DNA of 64,000 nt, taken from assembly GCA_045863055.1 (NCBI GenBank), contig BTUW01000010.1, positions 62,001 through 126,000 of the forward strand, written 5' to 3'. Position 1 is the stretch's first letter; every line of letters begins with the position of its first letter. A program made the position numbers and the translations under genes. This DNA comes from UTCHB3 sp008363265. Lineage in GTDB: Bacteria; Bacteroidota; Ignavibacteria; Ignavibacteriales; Ignavibacteriaceae. Shown piece after piece: positions 42,922 to 51,934 of this stretch. Below the pieces are notes generated by a model. That model had not been told where the DNA came from, did not search any database, and worked only from the letters and a program-made list of their open reading frames with translations.

Positions 42922-45711
42922 ATGAGTAAGATAGAAAAACTCGCAGAACTTGGTCAGTCACTTTGGCTCGATTTCATCAGCCGCGACTACATCCAGGGCG
43001 GGAAGCTTCAGGCGATGATAAACGACGGTCTGAGGGGCATCACCTCGAATCCGACGATATTCGACAAAGCGATCGCCGGAAGTGCTGCCTATGATGCCGA
43101 GATCGCCGGGCTACTGGCGAAAGGCCACAGCACGCTCGAGATCTATGAGCAGCTCGCAATCAAAGATATTAAAACCGCTTGCGAAATGATGCTCCCAGTT
43201 TTTGAAAGGACGAAAGGGCTCGACGGATATGTAAGTCTTGAGGTCAATCCGACACTCGCTTACAAAACAGAGGAGACGATCGAAGAAGCCGTAAGGCTTT
43301 ACACCGCGGTTAAAATGCCGAACCTGATGATAAAGGTTCCGGCAACGAAGGAAGGAATTCCTGCCGTTAAAGAGCTTATCTCACACGGAATATCGGTTAA
43401 CACCACCCTGATCTTCTCGATCGAAAGCTATATTGCAACCGCCAAAGCCTATATCGAAGGTCTTGAAATTCTCAAGACAAACGGCGGTGATGTGTCTAAA
43501 GTGGCTTCAGTTGCCTCGTTCTTCGTAAGCCGTGTTGATTCAGCCTGCGACTCCGCGCTTGAAAAGGCCGGAAACAAAGAGTTTCAGGGCAAAATTGCCG
43601 TTGCCAACGCCAAGGTTGCATTCAAGGAGTACGGAAAACTTTTTGGCGATGAGAGATGGGGTAAACTCGCGGCAGCGGGCGCGATGCCTCAGCGCGTTCT
43701 TTGGGCCAGCACCGGAACCAAGAACCCGGCTTACTCCGATGTTCTCTATGTCGATGAACTGATCGGCAACCCGACCGTTAACACGATGCCTCCCGCGACG
43801 ATAGACGCGTTCCTTGATCACGGAAAGCTTGAGGTCACACTTGACAAAGGTGTTGAGGAAGCCGAAGCTCAGATCGCCGCACTTGCCGGACTTGGCATCG
43901 ATATCAACGCCATTACTGACAAGCTCCAGACCGACGGCGTAAGACTTTTTGAAGAATCGTTCGTATCGCTTCTCGGCTCGGTTGAGAAGAAATCGCTTGC
44001 CATCCTCCGTAATGGAAACAAGTTCGAGTGTTTTCCGACCGTTCTGGCAGAGAATTTTGCCTCGGGTTTGCAGAAACTCGCTGATCAGAACATACCCGGG
44101 AGGATATTCGCGAAGGATCACACCGTTTGGAATGATTCCCCCGTTGAGATCGCGAACAGGCTCGGCTGGCTTGACAGTCCCGCGAACACCCTCGCATCAC
44201 TTGATGAGATCAACGCTTTCGTAACTGAAATTAAGGCCGAAGGTTTTACCAACGCGCTCCTTCTCGGCATGGGTGGTTCATCACTCGCGCCTGAAGTATT
44301 TTCGCAGATGTTCGGCGCGGCCGGGGGGTATCTTTCACTGGAGATACTCGACAGCACACACCCGGCAGCAGTTCTTGAAAAAGAGACCAAACTCGCTGAT
44401 AAAAAGACGCTTTACATCGTTTCCACCAAATCGGGCGGAACGGTTGAGACCCTCTCATTTATGAAGTATTTCTTCACCTCTGTTGCCGGGAAACTTGGCG
44501 TCGAAGAGGCGAAGAAAAGGTTTATGGCGATCACCGATCCCGGTAGCGGGCTTGAAGATATGGCCAGATCGCTCGGCTTCAGAAAGATCTTCCTGAACGA
44601 TCCCAACATCGGCGGAAGATATTCGGCCCTCTCCCTCTTCGGGATGGTTCCGGCCGCGCTTATGGGAATTGACATTGAGGATGTTCTGCACAAAACCTTC
44701 CTGATGATCGCTGAATCGAAGACAAAGGGCGGCAGCCCGGCACAACTCGGCGTTCTGATGGCAGAAGGCGCGGCAGTGGCTTACGACAAGGTTACATTCA
44801 TAGCTCCGGGCGTTTTTTCATATTTCGGACCGTGGGCCGAGCAGCTTATCGCCGAGAGCACCGGAAAGATAGGGAAGGGTATTCTCCCGGTTGAAGGTGA
44901 GGAGATACTTGAACCTGCGGAATACGCTGGTGACAGAATATTTGTTTACCTTGCCGACACTTCCGATGATCCGCTGAAGGCGAAGTTCGACGCGCTTGTT
45001 GAAGCCGGACACCCCGGGGTTGAGATAATCGTTCCAGACAAGAGTTATATCGGTTACGAGTTCCTCCGCTGGGAGATCGCCACGGCTGTTGCCGGTTGGG
45101 GTCTCGGTATTCATCCGTTCGATCAGCCCGATGTTGAATCGGCAAAAGTTTCGGCCCGCGCGGTTCTTAAGAAATTCGCCGATGAGGGTAAACTCCCCGA
45201 ACCAACGGTTGCTTTCGAAGAAAACGGAGTGAAGGTAGTGGCTGATGTTAAAGCGACAGCCTTCAAAGAGGCGCTCGCTGAATATATGAAAGCCCTGCAT
45301 CAGGGTAATCCCGGTGAAGACCTCAGAAGCTACCTCTCGGTTCAGGCGTATGTGAAGTCATCCGCTGAAACCGATGCCTTACTGAAAGAGATCAGATCGA
45401 AGTTCCAGAAGCAGTACCGGATAGCTGTTACAACGGGATACGGTCCCCGGTTCCTTCACTCGACAGGTCAGCTCCACAAAGGTGACCACGGTCACGGACT
45501 CTTTATTCAGGTGATCGCGGGTATTGATGGTGATACAATCATTCCTGATGAGGCAGGTTTGAGCGCCGGAAAAATGTCGTTCGGAACACTGGTGGTTGCC
45601 CAGGCGATGGGTGACAGGGACGCCCTGACAGGAAAAGGGAGGAAGGCTTTCACCGTTTTCGGCGGTAAGGATGCCTCCTCGACACTGAAATATTTGCTTG
45701 AAAAAATATAG
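42922..45711 (+). CDS. tal-pgi: Bifunctional transaldolase / glucose-6-phosphate isomerase
   Basis: 929 residues formed by two enzymes. The transaldolase occupies about residues 1-365: LWLDFISRDYIQGG, GITSNPTIFDKAI and NLMIKVPATKEG with the Schiff-base Lys. The phosphoglucose isomerase spans about 390-925: LLLGMGGSSLAPEVF, STKSGGTVETLSF (sugar phosphate loop), GGRYSALSLFGMVP and a C-terminal HKGDHGHGLFIQV. It joins the non-oxidative pentose phosphate pathway to glycolysis. Fusions of this type are known in several bacteria and the length fits. It ends the gnd-zwf-pgl-glk operon at the hairpin at 45722. Confidence 0.95.
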   Translation: MSKIEKLAELGQSLWLDFISRDYIQGGKLQAMINDGLRGITSNPTIFDKAIAGSAAYDAEIAGLLAKGHSTLEIYEQLAIKDIKTACEMMLPVFERTKGLDGYVSLEVNPTLAYKTEETIEEAVRLYTAVKMPNLMIKVPATKEGIPAVKELISHGISVNTTLIFSIESYIATAKAYIEGLEILKTNGGDVSKVASVASFFVSRVDSACDSALEKAGNKEFQGKIAVANAKVAFKEYGKLFGDERWGKLAAAGAMPQRVLWASTGTKNPAYSDVLYVDELIGNPTVNTMPPATIDAFLDHGKLEVTLDKGVEEAEAQIAALAGLGIDINAITDKLQTDGVRLFEESFVSLLGSVEKKSLAILRNGNKFECFPTVLAENFASGLQKLADQNIPGRIFAKDHTVWNDSPVEIANRLGWLDSPANTLASLDEINAFVTEIKAEGFTNALLLGMGGSSLAPEVFSQMFGAAGGYLSLEILDSTHPAAVLEKETKLADKKTLYIVSTKSGGTVETLSFMKYFFTSVAGKLGVEEAKKRFMAITDPGSGLEDMARSLGFRKIFLNDPNIGGRYSALSLFGMVPAALMGIDIEDVLHKTFLMIAESKTKGGSPAQLGVLMAEGAAVAYDKVTFIAPGVFSYFGPWAEQLIAESTGKIGKGILPVEGEEILEPAEYAGDRIFVYLADTSDDPLKAKFDALVEAGHPGVEIIVPDKSYIGYEFLRWEIATAVAGWGLGIHPFDQPDVESAKVSARAVLKKFADEGKLPEPTVAFEENGVKVVADVKATAFKEALAEYMKALHQGNPGEDLRSYLSVQAYVKSSAETDALLKEIRSKFQKQYRIAVTTGYGPRFLHSTGQLHKGDHGHGLFIQVIAGIDGDTIIPDEAGLSAGKMSFGTLVVAQAMGDRDALTGKGRKAFTVFGGKDASSTLKYLLEKI

Positions 45712-45721
45712 ACAGTTGATC

Positions 45722-45760
45722 CCCTGGAGCGGCAATAATTGCCGCTTCAGGGTGTTTTTA
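45722..45760 (+). terminator. Strong intrinsic terminator of the pentose phosphate operon
   Basis: CCCTGGAGCGGCAA pairs with TTGCCGCTTCAGGG (14 pairs including one G-U) around a TAA loop, followed by TGTTTTTA. It lies 11 bp after the tal-pgi stop. Confidence 0.88.
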
Positions 45761-45865
45761 GGGCGATTTACAGAGAAAACGGTCAATTTCAGGGTTAAAA
45801 ATTTGCATCTTTCCGCTAAATGTATTTAATTGCGAGACTTAACAGTAATTTTTCGGAAAGCACCC

Positions 45866-47230
45866 ATGAATATGATCAACGCGGGACGATCAGGATTTAG
45901 CCTGACCTTCATTCAGGCAGCTTTCATTTTGTTGTTTTTGATCACACAACAGGTATACGGTCAGCAAGATCCCCTTGCTTCCGGCCCCATGCCCGGTTAC
46001 TCTGAAAAAAGAGAAGTCCTCATCTGGCTGCAGACACGCGGCACCTCCAAAGTTTATCTTGAATATCATCCTGCAGGTCAGAACAGCGCCGTGATCCGTT
46101 CCGAAGAGATCACCACTTCGGAAAAAAGCGGATTCACCGCCTCTTTTATACTGAAAAGGCTGATGCCCGGTACCAGATACAACTACAGCATTTTTATCGA
46201 CGGTAAGAAAATAACAAAATCCTATCCATTCACCTTCGCGACTCAAAAGTTGTGGGAGTGGAGGGAGGATCCGCCGGAGTTCAGTTTCCTGACCGGCAGC
46301 TGCGCCTACATAAACGATGAACCATACGACAGACCGGGCAAACCTTATGGTGGCGACTACCGTATTTTTAGCGACATGGCAGAAAAAGGGGGAGACTTCA
46401 TGCTGTGGCTCGGGGATAATGTCTATTTAAGGGAAGCGGAATGGTCGACCCGTGACGGGATGATCTACAGGTATTCACACACGCGGGGGCTGCCCGAAAT
46501 GCAGAAAATGCTCGCAACCATGCACCACTACGCGATCTGGGATGACCACGATTTTGGTCCCAACGACAGTGACCGCGGATGGCGCAACAAGGAAGACGTG
46601 CTGGATGTATTCAAAATGTTTTGGGGGAATCCCACTTACGGGGTTGAAGGGAAGCCGGGGATCACCACTTCTTTCAGATGGGCTGACGTGGAGTTTTTCC
46701 TTCTCGACAACAGATATTACAGAACGCCCAACAAGCGTAAAACCGGCGACAGAACCGTTTTGGGAGAACACCAGCGGGAGTGGCTTATTGACGCACTCGC
46801 CGGGAGCAACGCCACATTCAAGATAATCGCGATGGGCGGGCAGTTCCTCAATCCGGCGAAAAGATTCGAAAATTATTCTAATTTCGAGGCCGAGCGTCAA
46901 TGGATACTCGATATGATCAAAGAAGAGGGGATCACCGGGGTTATCTTTCTTACCGGCGACAGACACAGCAGCGAACTTGATATTATGCCGCGAGAAGGGA
47001 CATATCCACTACATGAATTTACAATTTCGACCCTTTCGGCCGGAGTCAGCACTTCAGCAGAAAAAGATGAAAATCCTCTCCGGCATCCCGGCACCCTGTT
47101 AGCCGAGAGGAATTACGCAAAGTTCACGGTGTCAGGGAAGAGCAAGGAGAGGGTTCTCAAGTGCACGGTTTACAATACAGACGGCGTTGAGAAATGGAAT
47201 TACTTAATTTCCGAAAAGGATGTGAAGTGA
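45866..47230 (+). CDS. PhoD-like alkaline phosphatase / phosphodiesterase, secreted
   Basis: About 454 residues from ATG 45866 (GGAAAG upstream); a TTG at 45830 is in frame but gives a poorer signal. The signal peptide is IQAAFILLFLITQQVYGQ. An N-terminal fibronectin-like domain (EVLIWLQTRGTSKVYLEY) precedes the PhoD metallophosphatase core: FLTGSCAYIN, FMLWLGDNVYLREAEW, AIWDDHDFGPNDSD, EFFLLDNRYYR and FLTGDRHSSEL, which supply the metal ligands. It probably releases phosphate from phosphodiesters or teichoic-like polymers in the periplasm. It stands alone between two terminator or promoter regions. Confidence 0.88.
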   Translation: MNMINAGRSGFSLTFIQAAFILLFLITQQVYGQQDPLASGPMPGYSEKREVLIWLQTRGTSKVYLEYHPAGQNSAVIRSEEITTSEKSGFTASFILKRLMPGTRYNYSIFIDGKKITKSYPFTFATQKLWEWREDPPEFSFLTGSCAYINDEPYDRPGKPYGGDYRIFSDMAEKGGDFMLWLGDNVYLREAEWSTRDGMIYRYSHTRGLPEMQKMLATMHHYAIWDDHDFGPNDSDRGWRNKEDVLDVFKMFWGNPTYGVEGKPGITTSFRWADVEFFLLDNRYYRTPNKRKTGDRTVLGEHQREWLIDALAGSNATFKIIAMGGQFLNPAKRFENYSNFEAERQWILDMIKEEGITGVIFLTGDRHSSELDIMPREGTYPLHEFTISTLSAGVSTSAEKDENPLRHPGTLLAERNYAKFTVSGKSKERVLKCTVYNTDGVEKWNYLISEKDVK

Positions 47231-47349
47231 TCTATTGTGATAATTGTCATAGTTTTTTAAAGTCCCGTGTCACATTTTCGAGCGGGCAATTTTTATTTCT
47301 ATTTGCAGGCTAAGAACAGACATTTTTTAATTTGATTTTCTAATAGAAC

Positions 47350-48474
47350 ATGAGCACAGATTCAACTAACAACCGCGCGATACGACACGAGGAGATCAAT
47401 ACCTCGTTTGGCGATACTTTGCCTGTTGAGAATCTTATGCTCGACTACAGAATTGCCAATACTGTAGGAGCGCAGGCACTGAAGTTCATACGTGAACACG
47501 TGAATCTCAGCAACCCGGCAACCAAAGTGCTCCACACTTCCTCGAAATTCAACGTTGAATCACTTCCTGATGATGAAGTGGCCGACTTTGTGAACATCCA
47601 TACGATGAACCACATCCGCTATCTGAACAAGTTCTTCGAGGCGGTTAACAGAAAACTGCCGGATAACGGTATTTTCATCGGGACCTTCGAAACATTTGGC
47701 CAGAGAAGGCGCAGGATATTCAACCGCTACAAAAAATGGATAGCGGCCCCGGTTTATTTTGTTGACTTCATGTTCCACCGCGTCTTCCCGAAACTGAAGA
47801 TAACAAGAAAGATCTATTTTTTCCTTACCGGTGGTTCAAACCGTGTCTATTCCCTTACTGAAGTACTGGGAAGGCTGGTCTCCTGCGGATTTGAAATAAT
47901 TGACTACAAAGCTTTTAATGAGCAGACCTACTTTGCCGTGAGAAAGGTTTCTGATCCCGAGTACAATGAGGAACCTTCGTACGGCCCCCTTTTCAAGATG
48001 CGAAGGATCGGGAAGAACGGCAAGGTGATCTATGTTTACAAGTTCAGAACGATGCACCCCTATTCAGAGTATCTCCAGAAATTCCTTTTTGAGAAGAACA
48101 GCCTCCAGGAAGGCGGTAAGATCAAGGATGATTTCCGCGTTACCTACTGGGGCAGGATAATGCGCAAACTCTGGATTGACGAGCTTCCGATGTTTATCAA
48201 TTTCTTCAAAGGTGATCTTAAACTTGTCGGTGTGCGCCCCTTGAGCAAGCACTACCTCAGTCTTTATGATGATGAACTCCGCGAAATGCGGCTTAAACAC
48301 AAGCCGGGACTCCTTCCGCCGTTCTATGCCGACCTCCCAAAAACCCTGGAGGAGATCATTGAATCGGAGAAAAGGTACCTTCGTCTGTTCGACAAATATG
48401 GGTTCATGACCGATGTGAAATACCTCCTGAAGGCTCTGAACAACATTCTGATCAAGCGCGCACGAAGCAACTGA
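47350..48474 (+). CDS. Sugar transferase (initiating phosphoglycosyltransferase-like) fused to a methyltransferase-like region
   Basis: 374 residues. The C-terminal half matches the bacterial sugar transferase family: RRIGKNGKVIYVYKFRTMHP, FRVTYWGRIMRKLWIDELP and FKGDLKLVGVRPLS, including the DELP and VRP blocks. These enzymes place the first sugar phosphate on undecaprenyl phosphate. The N-terminal ~190 residues instead resemble the later half of a SAM methyltransferase (NHIRYLNKFFEAVNRKLPDN ... GIFIGTFETFG ... RLVSCGFEIIDYKAF) but lack the glycine-rich SAM motif. No transmembrane or re-entrant helix is visible; only a basic aromatic stretch (RYKKWIAAPVYFVDFMFHR) could touch membranes. Confidence 0.8.
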   Translation: MSTDSTNNRAIRHEEINTSFGDTLPVENLMLDYRIANTVGAQALKFIREHVNLSNPATKVLHTSSKFNVESLPDDEVADFVNIHTMNHIRYLNKFFEAVNRKLPDNGIFIGTFETFGQRRRRIFNRYKKWIAAPVYFVDFMFHRVFPKLKITRKIYFFLTGGSNRVYSLTEVLGRLVSCGFEIIDYKAFNEQTYFAVRKVSDPEYNEEPSYGPLFKMRRIGKNGKVIYVYKFRTMHPYSEYLQKFLFEKNSLQEGGKIKDDFRVTYWGRIMRKLWIDELPMFINFFKGDLKLVGVRPLSKHYLSLYDDELREMRLKHKPGLLPPFYADLPKTLEEIIESEKRYLRLFDKYGFMTDVKYLLKALNNILIKRARSN

Positions 48475-48496
48475 GCGGAACTATTTATATTATTGG

Positions 48497-48530
48497 AAAA
48501 GCGTGAACTGCATCACGCTTTTTTTATTTT
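48497..48530 (+). terminator. Intrinsic terminator
   Basis: AAAAGCGTGA pairs with TCACGCTTTT and is followed by TTTTTATTTT, 22 bp after the sugar transferase stop. Confidence 0.9.
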
Positions 48531-48592
48531 AAAAGTACTTTATTTATTTTAACGAATTAGAATCTCACAAACTAAACAACCGGAGAATAAAA

Positions 48593-49249
48593 ATGAAAAA
48601 ATCACACTTGTTGTTGGCACTTATGCTGTTCGCCCCATTGGCATTTGGTCAGTTGGTACCGAAGTTCAGCCTTGGAGTAAGCGGAGGTGTAGCCTTGCCG
48701 CAGGGCGATATGGGGGATCTTTACAAAACCGGGTTCGGCGGTGCCGTAACACTGGTTCTCCCAATCCCTTTACCTGTTGAGCTTTCTGCATCAGTCGGCT
48801 ACCACACATTCGGTTTTAACAACGACAAATTCAATGAAACGCTGAAACTTGCCGGTTCCAACAAAACCGCCGATGTTGATGCCCCCCTTAACCTGATCCC
48901 TATCACAGTGAACGCGCGTTACTATTTCACGCCTGTTGGTGTACGCCCATACGCGGAAGCCGCTCTTGGTATCGGTATTGCGTCGCTAAAGAATGTTTAC
49001 ATCGAAGGAAATTCACCGAACGCATTCTCGATAAAGACAACCGATGTTTCCGAGACAAAACAGTTCTTCAGCCTTGGTGCTGGTGTGCTCATAGGCGTCG
49101 GTGTCATAGCCGACCTCGATGTCAATGTCAAGTTTGGTGTTCTTGGTCAGAAGTTCAGCCAGATGACCTTCGACGGAAGCACACTGACCTACACAGAGTC
49201 GAACGGATCATTCATCGGCATCAATGCCGGCCTCCGCTTCAAACTTTAA
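48593..49249 (+). CDS. Outer membrane beta-barrel protein, porin family, first paralog
   Basis: 218 residues. A signal peptide (LLLALMLFAPLAFGQ) is followed by alternating strands of an OmpA/OmpX-like 8-stranded barrel: GVSGGVALPQGDMGDLYKTG, ELSASVGYHTFGF, TVNARYYFTPVGVRPYAEAA, FFSLGAGVLIGVG and the terminal aromatic strand INAGLRFKL. It should sit in the outer membrane. The next gene is a close paralog with its own terminator. It may serve in surface interaction or small-solute passage; no ligand can be read from the sequence. Confidence 0.85.
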   Translation: MKKSHLLLALMLFAPLAFGQLVPKFSLGVSGGVALPQGDMGDLYKTGFGGAVTLVLPIPLPVELSASVGYHTFGFNNDKFNETLKLAGSNKTADVDAPLNLIPITVNARYYFTPVGVRPYAEAALGIGIASLKNVYIEGNSPNAFSIKTTDVSETKQFFSLGAGVLIGVGVIADLDVNVKFGVLGQKFSQMTFDGSTLTYTESNGSFIGINAGLRFKL

Positions 49250-49267
49250 CAGAGCTTAACACATGAT

Positions 49268-49297
49268 AAGCCGCCGCGACCCGGCGGCTTTTTTTTA
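49268..49297 (+). terminator. Intrinsic terminator
   Basis: AAGCCGCC pairs with GGCGGCTT, followed by TTTTTTTATT, about 18 bp after the first porin-family gene. Confidence 0.9.
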
Positions 49298-49392
49298 TTA
49301 ATGGCCGGATATCTCTTTTTTTCGTTTAATTGTATTATATTTGCCGCCGTTGTTAAACCAACATTCATCATCAATTAAACACCGGAGAATTC

Positions 49393-50064
49393 ATGAAACG
49401 ACTCTTCACATTATTGTTCGTTCTCTTTTTTGTACCCTTGACATTCGGCCAGTTCATACCAAAATTTGGTATGGCAGTGGGCGGAAGTGTTGCCATGCCC
49501 CAGGGAGAAATGGGTGATCTTTACAAGACCGGATACGGCGGTTACTTTACTCTGATCCTTCCGGTACCGGGACCTTTCGAGGTTTCGGCTACAGCGGGTT
49601 TCAACACCTTTAAATTCAACAACGACTACATCAACAAACTTTTCAAAGATGCCACAGGCACAGATCCGGGACTTGATCTCGATATTCCGCTGACCATCAT
49701 CCCGGTAACGGCAAATGCCCGTTACTACTTCATTCCGGCACTGGTTAAACCCTATGCTGAAGTGAATCTTGGTCTCTCATTCGGTACGATAAAAGCAAGG
49801 GTTCCTGATCCGCTCCCCGGAAATCCATACAACATGAAGTCGATGGAAAGCTCGGAAACCAAGCAATACCTTGGAATCGGAGCGGGTGTTGTGATCGGAC
49901 TCGGTATTGTTGCAGATCTTGACATAAACGCGAGATACGCACTCCTCGGACACGAGTTCGCCGTAAGCACCACTACCGTACAAGGTGGAACGGTTACCTA
50001 CACAGAGTCAAAATCAAACGGCTCCCTCTTCGGCATTAATGCCGGCCTTCGCCTGAAACTTTAA
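49393..50064 (+). CDS. Outer membrane beta-barrel protein, porin family, second paralog
   Basis: 223 residues, clearly related to the gene at 48593 (MAVGGSVAMPQGEMGDLYKT, NARYYFIPALVKPYAEVNLG, FGINAGLRLKL). It has a signal peptide (LLFVLFFVPLTFGQ) and barrel strands with the terminal aromatic-like pattern. The middle is more Thr/Pro-rich and the extracellular loops differ most from the first copy, which suits surface loops under diversification. A terminator separates the two, so they are transcribed independently or with partial readthrough. Confidence 0.85.
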   Translation: MKRLFTLLFVLFFVPLTFGQFIPKFGMAVGGSVAMPQGEMGDLYKTGYGGYFTLILPVPGPFEVSATAGFNTFKFNNDYINKLFKDATGTDPGLDLDIPLTIIPVTANARYYFIPALVKPYAEVNLGLSFGTIKARVPDPLPGNPYNMKSMESSETKQYLGIGAGVVIGLGIVADLDINARYALLGHEFAVSTTTVQGGTVTYTESKSNGSLFGINAGLRLKL

Positions 50065-50075
50065 TTCTACTTTTA

Positions 50076-50110
50076 GGGGCCATGTATCAGGCTGAAAATG
50101 GCCCCATTTT
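50076..50110 (+). terminator. Intrinsic terminator
   Basis: GGGGCCAT pairs with ATGGCCCC around a 14-base loop, followed by a TTTTT run. It ends the second porin-family gene and precedes the AT-rich region before the type II restriction-modification genes. Confidence 0.8.
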
Positions 50111-50297
50111 TCAATGCAGTAATCTTAATTGCTTTATCAATCTGATTAATTGTGACGCGGACGATTGTAACAGGTACTTTTGTTTTATATATTTTTTTGT
50201 ATCTTGATGCATTGCATTAATAAAATTTGTTTAAGCAATAGGTAGAATCAATACTCAAATCTTACTATTGCATCTCTCTAGCTTGCAGGAGTAAATA

Positions 50298-51125
50298 ATG
50301 GAAATCCATACTAATATATTCTTGGGAGACTGTCTGGATACTTTGAAAGGTATTCCTGATAATTCAGTCGACCTGATCTTTACATCCCCGCCATATGCCG
50401 ACCAACGCAAATCAACCTACGGTGGAATCCGTCCCGAAGAGTATGTTGAATGGTTCCTACCAAGAAGTGAACAATTTCTTCGCGTATTGAAACCCTCTGG
50501 GTCTTTTGTCCTAAATATTAAGGAGAAGGTAGTTAATGGGGAAAGAAGCACATATGTACTCGAATTGATAATTGGAATGAGACAACAGGGATGGCTTTGG
50601 ACTGAGGAATTTATCTGGCATAAGAAAAACTCATATCCCGGCAAGTGGCCAAACCGGTTTCGAGATGCTTGGGAGAGGTTATTGCAGTTCAACAAAGATA
50701 GAAAATTCAATATGTATCAGGATGAAGTCATGGTACCTATGGGAGAATGGGCCAAAACCAGGCTACGCAAGTTAAGTGAAACCGATCTACGAAGAGATGA
50801 TTCAAAGGTGGGGAGTGGCTTCGGAAAAAACATTTCGAACTGGCTTGACAGGGATATGGCATACCCATCGAATGTCTTACATTTGGCAACTGAGTGTTCC
50901 AATAAAAGTCATTCTGCTGCTTTTCCGGAGGAGTTACCAGAATGGTTTATCAAATTATTCACACAAGAAGGTGATGTCGTTCTTGATCCATTCCTGGGGT
51001 CCGGAACCACAGTAAAGGTCGCTCAGCGTATGCATCGTCATTCAATAGGTATAGAGATCCTCCCGGATTACTACTACATGGTAAAAAATCAACTTGAACC
51101 CTCAAAATTAGTGCTATTTGGATAA
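50298..51125 (+). CDS. Type II DNA methyltransferase (SPPY, beta-class)
   Basis: 275 residues. Motif IV comes first (TSPPYADQRKSTYGG, about residue 31) and the SAM motif I last (VVLDPFLGSGTTVKVAQRMH, about 230), which is the permuted beta-class order. SPPY is usual for N4-cytosine enzymes, although some N6-adenine enzymes have it. GCAGGAG lies before the ATG. The endonuclease gene starts 2 bp after its stop. Its codons are clearly more AT-rich than in the neighbouring porin genes, a sign of horizontal gain. The target sequence is unknown. Confidence 0.9.
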   Translation: MEIHTNIFLGDCLDTLKGIPDNSVDLIFTSPPYADQRKSTYGGIRPEEYVEWFLPRSEQFLRVLKPSGSFVLNIKEKVVNGERSTYVLELIIGMRQQGWLWTEEFIWHKKNSYPGKWPNRFRDAWERLLQFNKDRKFNMYQDEVMVPMGEWAKTRLRKLSETDLRRDDSKVGSGFGKNISNWLDRDMAYPSNVLHLATECSNKSHSAAFPEELPEWFIKLFTQEGDVVLDPFLGSGTTVKVAQRMHRHSIGIEILPDYYYMVKNQLEPSKLVLFG

Positions 51126-51127
51126 AC

Positions 51128-51859
51128 ATGTCACTTGAATTAATTAAGGTACAGAAATATGTGGAAGCCAATATCTCACATTTCCATTCGAAGCGACTGG
51201 AAAGTCTTGATAAACTTGATATTGGAAAGATAATTGTTAGAAAAAACCCATATTTGTTCCGTGCAAAGAATCTTGGTCCTGCGGAGTTAGTCAAAAGTCT
51301 CGCTGATGCGATTATTTCCTCAAACGAAGAAACAGTTTTTGGAGATTGGTTAGAGGGCTTAGCGATCTTCGTAAATAGCCAAGTATTCGGCGGGCGAAAA
51401 TCGGGAATTCAAGGGATCGACTTGGAATTTGAAGAAGGGGAAATAAAGTACATTGTCAGTATCAAATCAGGTCCTAATTGGGGAAACAGCTCTCAAATGA
51501 AAAAGATGGTACAAGACTTTAAATCTGCAAAGAAAGTGCTTAGGACAAGCAACTCAAATCTTAATGTTGTGGCTGTTAATGGTTGTTGCTATGGAAGAGA
51601 CAACCGCCCTGATAAGGGTGATTACTTTAAATACTGCGGGGAAATGTTCTGGCACTTTATTTCTGGTGATCCATCATTATACAAAGATTTGATAAAACCG
51701 CTTGGACACAATGCTAAATTAAGGAATGATGAATTCTTAAATTCCTATAATAAGAAGATATCAGTCTTACAGAGGGATTTCCTATTGAAATTTTGTACTG
51801 CGGATGGAGCGATTGACTGGGGTAAAATAGTGGAATTAAATTCTGGGAAAATTAAATAG
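51128..51859 (+). CDS. Type II restriction endonuclease, PmeII-like
   Basis: 243 residues. The probable PD-(D/E)xK core is GIQGIDLEFEEGEIKYIVSI followed by KSG, giving Asp then a spaced S-x-K, with an upstream Glu in FGDWLEG. The sequence resembles PmeII-family endonucleases (NWGNSSQMKKMVQDFKSA; NGCCYGRDN). It cuts DNA that its partner methyltransferase has not modified. Only 2 bp separate it from the methyltransferase, so a single transcript makes modification first. Base composition is as AT-rich as its partner. Family recognition is from memory. Confidence 0.78.
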   Translation: MSLELIKVQKYVEANISHFHSKRLESLDKLDIGKIIVRKNPYLFRAKNLGPAELVKSLADAIISSNEETVFGDWLEGLAIFVNSQVFGGRKSGIQGIDLEFEEGEIKYIVSIKSGPNWGNSSQMKKMVQDFKSAKKVLRTSNSNLNVVAVNGCCYGRDNRPDKGDYFKYCGEMFWHFISGDPSLYKDLIKPLGHNAKLRNDEFLNSYNKKISVLQRDFLLKFCTADGAIDWGKIVELNSGKIK

Positions 51860-51879
51860 CTATTAAATAAACCCGGAAA

Positions 51880-51901
51880 CCCTCCCTTCGAAAAGGGAGG
51901 G
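51880..51901. terminator. Hairpin between convergent genes
   Basis: CCCTCCCTT pairs with AAGGGAGGG around CGAA, between the convergent endonuclease and cytochrome genes. It has no T-run, so it may be one of the intergenic repeat units rather than a strict terminator. Confidence 0.5.
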
Positions 51902-51934
51902 CTGCCGGGGGCAAGCCAATTAACTTCTCAAGGG

